A DNA stretch of 11,330 bases from an uncultured Acetatifactor sp. GTDB lineage: Bacteria; Bacillota; Clostridia; Lachnospirales; Lachnospiraceae. Where the stretch lies: contig CAJUGH010000054.1 in assembly GCA_910586215.1 (NCBI GenBank), positions 1-11,330 on the forward strand, read 5' to 3'. The notes below the pieces were generated by a model. It searched no databases, had not been told where the DNA came from, and worked only from the letters and a program-made list of their open reading frames with translations. Shown here piece by piece: positions 5,801 through 11,330 of this stretch. The translations under genes were made by a program, and so were the position numbers. How positions within the stretch are numbered: the stretch's first letter is position 1; every line of letters starts with the position of its first letter.

Positions 5801-7510
5801 ATGGAAAATGAGAAGGCGGGAAAGGTATACCTGGTAGGGGCAGGCTGTGGGGACGCAGGGCTCTTGACCATAAAGGCACAGGGTCTTCTGGGGGAATGTG
5901 ACGTGGTAGTCGTGGACAACCTGGTACCGGAAGAAGTGCTGCAGTGGACAAGGCCGGAATGCGAGAAGATATATGTGGGAAAGCGGTATGGTGTTCACAC
6001 CAGGAAGCAGCAGGAAATCAACCAGCTTCTGGTGGAGAAGGCCAGGGAAGGGAAGCGGGTGGTGCGCTTAAAAGGCGGCGATCCTTATGTATTTGGAAGG
6101 GGCGGGGAGGAATTCCTGGCGCTACAGGAGGCTGGTATCTGCTGTGAGGAAGTGCCGGGTATCTCTTCTGCTTTTGCAGTGCCTGCCGCCGCAGGTATCC
6201 CTGTGACCCACAGGGGGCTGTCCGGCAGTGTCACGGTAGTGACGGGGACAGCCGCGGGGAAGGACGGAAGCCCCCGGTTAAGGCTGGACTTTGAGGTGCT
6301 GGCGAAATTGCAAGGGACATTGGTGATTCTCATGGGGATGCATCACCTGGAGGGGATTGTGGAAGGGCTGACAGGTGCTGGCATGAGTCCGGACACCCCT
6401 GCCGCTGTGGTCATGGAGGGCACCACCAGGAGGCAGAGGTGCCTGCGTACGGTATTGGCCAGGCTGGCGAAGGAGGCGGCAGAGCAGGGATATACTTCCC
6501 CGGCGGTGATCATTATCGGCCAGGTGGCCGGAATGGAGCTGGTATCCGGGAAAGCCGGAATGGATACCATGTCTGGAGCAGGCAATCTGTCCGGAGAGGC
6601 TGTGGTGGACAGGAGGAAGCAGCTGCCGTTACAGGGCATCACTGTGGGAGCCACAGGAACCCCCCATTTTGTGGAAAAGCTTTCAAGGGTACTTGCAGCA
6701 CAGGGAGCCAGTGTGTGGGACATGGGATTTATGGAGGTCCAGATTGCGGAGGAGCCATTGCCGGATCTTGCCGGGTTTTCCTGGCTGGTCTTCACCAGTC
6801 CCAACGGGGCCAGGGTTTTCCTGGACAAACTGGGGGAAGAGAAGCGGGATCTGCGCACCCTCTATGGAAAACGGATCGCGGTGATCGGACCGGGCACAGG
6901 GGAAGTGCTGGCTTGCGCAGGAATCTATGCGGATTATATGCCGGCGGTATATGATACGGTTCATCTGACAGAGGGTCTTGCGAAAAAGATCCTGGCAGAA
7001 TGGCCCAAGGAGAGAGAAGCCTTTGCAAAAAGTGACAGAGACAGGATGCCTGTCCTGCTTTTAAGGGCGCAGTCCGGGAGTGCGGCACTTCCGGAGATCT
7101 TTTCCCGGAAGGGAATTGCCTATGTGGATCATCCCTTGTACCGGCTGGGCATCTGTGAGGAAAAACGCAGACTGGCGCTGGAAAAGAGGCCGGATTATGT
7201 GGTATTTGGATCTGCCATGGGGGTGCAGGCCTATTTTGAAGGACTAGAAGTCTGTAAGATCGGTGATAAGGAAGCAGACAGGATACAATCCGGAAGGGAT
7301 GTTCATGTGGGAGACACGTCTGCTACACAATATCTGTGTATGGGTGAAACGTGCAGCCGGGAACTGGCAAATCATACAGACAGTCCTTTCCTGGTAGCAG
7401 AGGAAGCCAGCATGAAGGGAATTGTGGCAGGCCTGTGCAGGGATGTGGTTCTGAGACTAAATAAGGAAAGGAACGATTTTTGTTTCGTGAGCGATTTCTC
7501 TCCAATGTAG
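5801..7510 (+). CDS. cobA-hemD: Fusion of uroporphyrinogen-III C-methyltransferase (CobA/SUMT) and uroporphyrinogen-III synthase (HemD)
   Basis: A 569-residue bifunctional enzyme. Residues about 7-250 are SUMT, which uses two SAM to turn uroporphyrinogen III into precorrin-2: VYLVGAGCGDAGLLT (9-23, with Cys where most members have Pro), RLKGGDPYVFGRGGEE (89-104), VPGISSAFAVPAAAGIPVTHRG (from 118) and SVTVVTGT (143-150). Residues about 275-550 are HemD, which cyclises hydroxymethylbilane with ring-D inversion: FTSPNGARVF (331-340), AVIGPGTGEVL (360-370), VLLLRAQSG (418-426), VVFGSAMGVQAYFE (467-480) and the C-terminal FLVAEEASMKGIVAGL (530-545). A Gly/Ser-rich linker near 250-274 joins the halves. 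The start is ATG 5801 after AGAAGGA at 5787-5793. The tail (about 552-569) is phenylalanine-rich and less GC-rich. Fusing the two activities channels uroporphyrinogen III toward the corrin/siroheme branch, in line with the neighbouring sirC. Confidence 0.95.
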   Translation: MENEKAGKVYLVGAGCGDAGLLTIKAQGLLGECDVVVVDNLVPEEVLQWTRPECEKIYVGKRYGVHTRKQQEINQLLVEKAREGKRVVRLKGGDPYVFGRGGEEFLALQEAGICCEEVPGISSAFAVPAAAGIPVTHRGLSGSVTVVTGTAAGKDGSPRLRLDFEVLAKLQGTLVILMGMHHLEGIVEGLTGAGMSPDTPAAVVMEGTTRRQRCLRTVLARLAKEAAEQGYTSPAVIIIGQVAGMELVSGKAGMDTMSGAGNLSGEAVVDRRKQLPLQGITVGATGTPHFVEKLSRVLAAQGASVWDMGFMEVQIAEEPLPDLAGFSWLVFTSPNGARVFLDKLGEEKRDLRTLYGKRIAVIGPGTGEVLACAGIYADYMPAVYDTVHLTEGLAKKILAEWPKEREAFAKSDRDRMPVLLLRAQSGSAALPEIFSRKGIAYVDHPLYRLGICEEKRRLALEKRPDYVVFGSAMGVQAYFEGLEVCKIGDKEADRIQSGRDVHVGDTSATQYLCMGETCSRELANHTDSPFLVAEEASMKGIVAGLCRDVVLRLNKERNDFCFVSDFSPM

Positions 7511-7565
7511 AGAGGCCGTATGAATGGGTATGCCGCTGAAGTGTACGCGGGGCATAGGAAGGATC

Positions 7566-7599
7566 AGCCTGTTTTGGCGAAGGCCAAAAGATCCAGGCT
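7566..7599 (+). promoter_or_regulatory. Bulged stem-loop directly upstream of the hemB ribosome binding site
   Basis: AGCCTG (7566-7571) pairs with CAGGCT (7594-7599), and TTTTGGC (7572-7578) with GCCAAAA (7583-7589), around a GAAG tetraloop (7579-7582). A GATC bulge (7590-7593) is on the 3' side. That is 13 base pairs ending 1 nt before GGAGGAGGAG (7601-7610), the SD of hemB. It could influence translation start or be an mRNA processing or stability element between cobA-hemD and hemB. There is no T run, so a terminator is unlikely. Confidence 0.6.
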
Positions 7600-7613
7600 G
7601 GGAGGAGGAGCAG

Positions 7614-8576
7614 ATGATTCGTTTCAGAAGATTGAGAAGGGATGGGAGGATCCGTTCCATGATGCAGGAGACAAGGCTGCATCCTAAGGATCTGGTTTAT
7701 CCCCTGTTTGTCATGGAGGGGGAGCAGATCCGGAACCCGGTGGCATCCATGCCGGGCGTATTCCAGTATTCCGTGGATCGGCTGCCGGAGATCTTAGAAC
7801 AGGTGAAAACGGCAGGAATCGGGGGCATCATGCTCTTTGGGATTCCGGCCTGCAAGGATCCCCTGGGCAGTGAGGCTTATGCGGAGCATGGGATCACCCA
7901 GCGGGCAGTGCGGTTTATCAAGGAAAAATATCCGGAGATTTATATCATAGTGGACGTGTGCCTGTGTGAGTATACCTCCCATGGACATTGTGGCATGGTG
8001 TGTGGGGAGGAGATCCTGAACGACGAAACCCTCCCCCTTCTGGCGAAGATGGCAGTGAGCCTGGTGGAGGCAGGGGCAGATATGGTGGCACCATCAGATA
8101 TGATGGACGGCCGGGTGGAAGCCATACGGCAGGCCCTGGACCAGTCAGGCTTCGCCCAGACCCCTATCATGGCCTACAGTGCCAAATTTGCCTCTGCCTA
8201 CTATGGGCCGTTTAGGGATGCCGCCCATTCAGCCCCAGGGTTTGGGGACCGGAAAAGCTACCAGATGGATCCCGCTAACGGAAAAGAGGCGCTACGGGAG
8301 ATTGCAGCGGATATAGAGGAGGGGGCGGATATTGTGATGGTGAAGCCGGCCCTGGCCTATCTGGATGTGCTGAAGGAGGCTTCCCTGCAGATAGACATAC
8401 CCTTTGCGGTATACAATGTGAGCGGGGAATATGCCATGGTGAAGGCAGCGGCAGCTAACGGGTGGATCGATGAGAGGCGCATTGTGATGGAGAACCTTAC
8501 GGCCATGAAGCGGGCAGGGGCGAAGATCATCATTACCTACCATGCCCTGGACGGGGCCAGGTGGTGCAGGGAATAG
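7614..8576 (+). CDS. hemB: Porphobilinogen synthase (delta-aminolevulinic acid dehydratase)
   Basis: Condenses two 5-aminolevulinate molecules to porphobilinogen in the cytosol. I place the start at ATG 7614 (320 residues) because MIRFRRLRRDGRIRSMMQET is the family N-terminus and a very strong GGAGGAGGAG lies 3-12 nt upstream. The frame is open to ATG 7524, but that 30-residue extension covers a stem-loop and is not conserved-looking. The catalytic zinc site is intact: C116, C118 and C126 in DVCLCEYTSHGHCG, so this is the Zn-dependent type. The Schiff-base lysines are K191 (YSAKFASAYYGPFRDAA, from 188) and K244 (DIVMVKPALAYLD). SDMMDGR (161-167) and FAVYNVSGEYAM (264-275) are also canonical. 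It lies between cobA-hemD and hemL and is probably co-transcribed. Confidence 0.96.
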   Translation: MIRFRRLRRDGRIRSMMQETRLHPKDLVYPLFVMEGEQIRNPVASMPGVFQYSVDRLPEILEQVKTAGIGGIMLFGIPACKDPLGSEAYAEHGITQRAVRFIKEKYPEIYIIVDVCLCEYTSHGHCGMVCGEEILNDETLPLLAKMAVSLVEAGADMVAPSDMMDGRVEAIRQALDQSGFAQTPIMAYSAKFASAYYGPFRDAAHSAPGFGDRKSYQMDPANGKEALREIAADIEEGADIVMVKPALAYLDVLKEASLQIDIPFAVYNVSGEYAMVKAAAANGWIDERRIVMENLTAMKRAGAKIIITYHALDGARWCRE

Positions 8577-8669
8577 GATAGCCCATGTATGTGGCGGAGG
8601 CGCTCCAAGGTGGAGGCCGGATGTTCATAGAGAGGGCAGTGCTGTGCGTGTGGTGCAGGAGGAGACAAC

Positions 8670-9947
8670 ATGGGCAGAATGGTATCAGACCAATTGTTTG
8701 AGAGAGCAAATAGACGGATGCCGGGCGGGGTGAATTCCCCGGTGCGGGCTTTTGGAGCGGTGGGAGGAAATCCTTTCTTTGTGGAGAGGGCAGAGGGTCC
8801 CTGGCTGTATGACGTGGATGGAAACCGGTATCTGGACTATGTCTGTTCCTGGGGACCGGGAATCCTGGGACATGCCCATCCCAGGGTAATCAGGGCGGTA
8901 CAGAAGGCCTGTGGCAGGGGGCTTACCTATGGGGCGCCTACCCTGGGGGAGGTGGAACTGGCAGAGCGAATCGCAGCCTGTGTGCCGGATGTGGAGATGG
9001 TGCGTCTGGTCAGTTCCGGCACGGAGGCGGTGATGAGTGCCGTGCGGGTGGCCAGGGGCTATACCGGCAGGGAGAAGATCATCAAGTTTGCCGGGAACTA
9101 TCACGGGCATTCCGATGGGCTTCTGGTAAAAGCCGGATCCGGACTGATGACCCAGTCGGTACCGGACAGTGCCGGGGTGCCTGCAGGGTATGCCGCCAGC
9201 ACCTTGACGGCTGTGTATAATGACCAGGAATCCGTCCGCAGGCTTATGGAGGAGAATCCAGGCCAGGTGGCGGCCATTGTGGTGGAGCCTGTGGCGGCCA
9301 ATATGGGAGTGGTACCCCCCGGGGCAGGATTCCTGGAATTTCTGCGGGAGATTACGAAAGCCCAGGGGGCACTCTTGATTTTTGATGAGGTGATCACAGG
9401 ATTCCGTCTGGCCCTGGGTGGTGCCACACAGTATACGGGTGTCCATGCGGATCTGCACACTTTCGGGAAGATCGTGGGCGGTGGCATGCCCCTGGCAGCT
9501 TACGGCGGCAGCAGGGATATCATGTCCTGTGTGGCACCCCTGGGAGCGGTATACCAGGCAGGGACATTGTCCGGGAACCCGGTTGCCGTGACTGCGGGGC
9601 TGGAGACGCTGCAGATCCTTATGGAAGATCCGGGGATCTATGACCGGATTGACGCAAGGGCCGGGAAGCTGGAGGAAGCCTTCCGGGGCAGGGGACTTAC
9701 GGTGAACCGCGCAGGCTCCCTCCTGTCTGCGTTTTTTACGCCCGGATGGGAACGGAGGGAGGCTGCGGTGGTGGAGAATTATGAGGATGCCTGTGGCTGT
9801 GACAGGGAAGCCTTCGCGGACTATTTCAATCGGATGCTCTCCAGGGGGATCTATGTGGCACCTTCCCAGTTCGAGGCCATGTTTGTGTCGGATGCCCATA
9901 CGGAAGAACTGGTGGAAGAGACATGCCAGGTGATTGGGGATCTGTAG
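8670..9947 (+). CDS. hemL: Glutamate-1-semialdehyde 2,1-aminomutase
   Basis: PLP enzyme that converts glutamate-1-semialdehyde to 5-aminolevulinate, acting directly after HemA and probably in complex with it. It has 425 residues, the usual length. Start ATG 8670 follows AGGAGGA at 8657-8663 (6-nt spacing). Motifs: MPGGVNSPVRAF (17-28), LDYVCSWGPGILGHAHP (55-71), LVSSGTEAVMSAVRVARGYTGR (from 113, phosphate-binding loop), FAGNYHGH (140-147), IVVEPVAANMG (203-213), FDEVITGFR (238-246) and the PLP-binding K267 in TFGKIVGGGMPLAAYGG. YQAGTLSGNP follows (about 297-306). It is the last gene of the hem cluster, and the next genes are convergent. A 93-nt gap after hemB holds only a small CTCCA/TGGAG repeat near 8603-8615. 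Confidence 0.96.
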   Translation: MGRMVSDQLFERANRRMPGGVNSPVRAFGAVGGNPFFVERAEGPWLYDVDGNRYLDYVCSWGPGILGHAHPRVIRAVQKACGRGLTYGAPTLGEVELAERIAACVPDVEMVRLVSSGTEAVMSAVRVARGYTGREKIIKFAGNYHGHSDGLLVKAGSGLMTQSVPDSAGVPAGYAASTLTAVYNDQESVRRLMEENPGQVAAIVVEPVAANMGVVPPGAGFLEFLREITKAQGALLIFDEVITGFRLALGGATQYTGVHADLHTFGKIVGGGMPLAAYGGSRDIMSCVAPLGAVYQAGTLSGNPVAVTAGLETLQILMEDPGIYDRIDARAGKLEEAFRGRGLTVNRAGSLLSAFFTPGWERREAAVVENYEDACGCDREAFADYFNRMLSRGIYVAPSQFEAMFVSDAHTEELVEETCQVIGDL

Positions 9948-9977
9948 TACTCCATACTTTTTACAGGGGGCTTCCAT

Positions 9978-10004
9978 GGGGCAGACCTTTTAGTTGTCTG
10001 CCCC
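9978..10004. terminator. Inverted repeat between convergent hemL and flavodoxin genes
   Basis: GGGGCAGAC (9978-9986) and GTCTGCCCC (9996-10004) form a perfect 9-bp stem with a 9-nt loop. It starts 31 nt after the hemL stop, and the flavodoxin stop codon (9990-9992, minus strand) lies in its loop. Neither strand has a strong T run directly after the stem, so it is only a candidate bidirectional terminator. Confidence 0.4.
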
Positions 10005-10544
10005 CAGGCAGGCCACAAGGGGCAGCACATAATCCCTGGAGGAAATGTCATAGGAATTCGCGATTGCCTGTGCCAGCGATTCCTCATAGCCGGTTTTGGA
10101 TTTCTTTCGTTTCATGAGGGCGCTGAAAATGGTCATGGCCATTTTCTCAAACCAGGGCATCCGCTCATAGCGCAGGCCGCTGGGCATGTAAAAATGGGGC
10201 AAGTCCTGTAACTGGGTCTTGGTTAGGTTATTCTGCCACATTTCAGAAATGGACTCCTGTGCTTCCATCGGGGTGGCCCCGGTGGCAAAGAGAAGGAGTC
10301 GGGAGGCGCTGCTTTGTCCGAACAGGTCCAGGGCTTTTTTCAGGCTGTCCACAGTACCGCCCACCAGCCGGCTACCGAACACCACAGTGTCGTATTTTGA
10401 TATTTCTGTTACAGTCACTTTCTGGAAGTCCATGAGTGTGCAGGGAATATCTGGTTCCAGTTCCCCTGCAATCCTTTCGGCATATTCTTTTGTAAATCCG
10501 GTGACACTTTTGTAGGTAATCAGTATGTTTGCATGGTGATTCAT
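9990..10544 (-). CDS. Flavodoxin-domain protein
   Basis: A 184-residue flavodoxin-fold protein (Flavodoxin_5/HemG-like type). The FMN phosphate loop is TYKSVTGFT (10-18) after the first strand ILI. YDTVVFGSRLVGG (51-63) gives the second conserved flavin-contact strand and loop, and LLLFATGA (83-90) the next. The segment FYMPSGLRYERMPWFEKMAMTIF (118-140) followed by a Lys-rich stretch and KTGYEE (150-155) is typical of clostridial members. There are no membrane segments or signal peptide. ATG at 10544 has AAAGGA 6 nt upstream. It is likely a redox protein or quinone/flavin oxidoreductase. HemG (protoporphyrinogen oxidase) is a related family, but no protohaem genes are nearby, so I do not assign that role. 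It follows the TetR gene by 56 bp on the same strand and is probably co-transcribed and controlled by it. Confidence 0.85.
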   Translation of the reverse strand: MNHHANILITYKSVTGFTKEYAERIAGELEPDIPCTLMDFQKVTVTEISKYDTVVFGSRLVGGTVDSLKKALDLFGQSSASRLLLFATGATPMEAQESISEMWQNNLTKTQLQDLPHFYMPSGLRYERMPWFEKMAMTIFSALMKRKKSKTGYEESLAQAIANSYDISSRDYVLPLVACLGADN

Positions 10545-10600
10545 AGGAAATCCTTTCTTTCTCTTTCTATTTTGATAGGTGTTGACGACACTTCATACCC

Positions 10601-11203
10601 TTATGGTTCCTTCTGCATTTCCTTTTGCTTGCATCCTGCATCGGTTCCTTGCTCTGCATATTGCAGAAAGGCCTGGTAAGCTTTCTCCTGTCTGGCGAAG
10701 ATCTCCTGGGCAGGGATGCCTGGATTCGCCACGGAGAAGATGGTTCCCATGCCGATGGTGTAGATCAGCATGTTTAAATGCAATTCCCTGGCCTGCTCCA
10801 GGCTGATGCCCAGTTCTCCTGCGATTGTGCCGGCCATCCCAGGGCCGGACTCTGCCTGGTACAGGTCTGCAAAGGAGGCAATGTCCTGTCTCTCCTGGAA
10901 GACAAAGAGTCTGAAGAGGTGTGGCTCCCTGCGGGCTATGGCGAGCCAGGCCTTGCCGGTACTGCGGAAGATGTCGTCCGGTACCAGGGCTGCGCTGACC
11001 GCCTCACGGATAAATTGTCCGGCCCGTATTTCCACTTCCTTCCGGAGGTTCTCCATATTGTCCAGGTAACTGTAGATGGGTTGGACGGAGCAGCCCAGCT
11101 TCCCGGCAATATTTTTCACCAGAACCTGTTCCATACCGCCGCTTCTGGCCAGTTCAAAGGCGGTATCTATGACCATTTCCCGTGTAATTCTCTGCTTTGG
11201 CAT
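10601..11203 (-). CDS. TetR/AcrR family transcriptional regulator
   Basis: A 200-residue regulator. Residues about 5-50 are the TetR DNA-binding domain: ITREMVIDTAFELARSGGMEQVLVKNIAGKLG, then the recognition part CSVQPIYSYLDNMENL (37-52). The rest (about 60-185) is a helical ligand-binding/dimer domain with REPHLFRLFVFQERQD (91-106), common in clostridial members. Start ATG 11203 has AGGAGA at 11212-11217, 8 nt upstream. Ligand and targets are unknown. Its gene precedes the flavodoxin gene on the same strand, which suggests self-regulation and control of the flavodoxin. A function in hem regulation cannot be excluded, but there is no direct sign of it. Confidence 0.9.
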   Translation of the reverse strand: MPKQRITREMVIDTAFELARSGGMEQVLVKNIAGKLGCSVQPIYSYLDNMENLRKEVEIRAGQFIREAVSAALVPDDIFRSTGKAWLAIARREPHLFRLFVFQERQDIASFADLYQAESGPGMAGTIAGELGISLEQARELHLNMLIYTIGMGTIFSVANPGIPAQEIFARQEKAYQAFLQYAEQGTDAGCKQKEMQKEP

Positions 11204-11330
11204 TGATTGGCTCTCCTGTTATGCTTCCAAAAGGCATGACTTCTGCAAATGGGCGCAGACTGAAACGTAATGCATGCGGACAGAAACAAATGATAAAACA
11301 AGTTATGTAAACAAATTATATAAATAATTT
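11204..11330 (-). promoter_or_regulatory. AT-rich upstream region of the TetR-flavodoxin unit
   Basis: The outer half is very AT-rich. A 7-bp inverted repeat, AAATTAT (11313-11319) and ATAATTT (11324-11330), includes a TATAAT-like -10 on the minus strand; its -35 would lie outside the window. Three A-rich direct repeats AAACAA start at 11284, 11296 and 11309, the first and last extending to AAACAAAT. These could be operator half-sites for the TetR protein. The same palindrome could also serve a divergent gene to the right. Confidence 0.4.

Noticed and set aside
7524..7613. N-terminal extension of hemB from ATG 7524
   Set aside because: The family N-terminus and a strong SD both point to ATG 7614, and the extension covers a hairpin.
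8685..9977. 430-residue open frame on the minus strand opposite hemL
   Set aside because: It mirrors hemL codons, is rich in His/Pro/Arg, matches no family and lacks a start context; hemL on the other strand is unambiguous.
10778..11206. 142-residue plus-strand frame opposite the TetR gene
   Set aside because: Shadow of the TetR gene; no motif or start signal.
1..11330. CRISPR array, tRNA, rRNA or complete insertion sequence
   Set aside because: No regularly spaced repeats, no cloverleaf sequence noticed, and no transposase or terminal inverted repeats found.

Overview
The window looks like chromosomal DNA of an anaerobic member of the Clostridia, most likely a Lachnospiraceae-type gut bacterium. 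This is inferred from three things: moderate GC content, strong AGGAGG-type ribosome binding sites, and a compact tetrapyrrole gene cluster with a CobA-HemD fusion that is typical of that group. Species cannot be fixed from the sequence alone.

Positions 182-9947 (+ strand) carry the whole route from glutamyl-tRNA to precorrin-2/sirohydrochlorin in the order hemA - small membrane-anchored protein - [HAD fragment, GNAT] - sirC - hemC - [nuclease-domain remnant] - cobA/hemD - hemB - hemL. HemA and HemL make 5-aminolevulinate from charged tRNA-Glu. HemB condenses it to porphobilinogen, HemC polymerises that to hydroxymethylbilane, and the HemD half closes it to uroporphyrinogen III. The CobA half methylates this to precorrin-2 and SirC oxidises it to sirohydrochlorin. 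No protohaem genes (hemE, hemN, hemH) are present, so the cluster most likely feeds cobalamin and/or siroheme. A promoter-like region lies at 84-128. No cobalamin riboswitch was recognised.

The cluster is interrupted twice by material unrelated to tetrapyrroles. Between the membrane protein and sirC lies an AT-richer segment (about 2440-3256) with the C-terminal third of a Cof-type HAD phosphatase, joined in frame to a foreign hydrophobic leader, plus an overlapping GNAT acetyltransferase. Directly after the hemC stop lies the C-terminal part of an AAA-ATPase/PD-(D/E)XK protein. Both look like scars of past insertion or recombination.

hemA itself is odd: it has an in-frame 24-bp tandem duplication next to the catalytic cysteine, an Arg-to-Pro change in a usually conserved motif, and a C-terminal end whose coding signal moves to another frame after a T6 run. 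A strong bulged hairpin sits directly in front of the hemB ribosome binding site.

Positions 9990-11203 (- strand) hold a convergent TetR regulator-flavodoxin pair with an AT-rich, repeat-bearing promoter region at the right edge. A 9-bp inverted repeat separates the convergent units. I see no new defence or mobile system here; the interest lies in the remodelled operon and the hemA anomalies.
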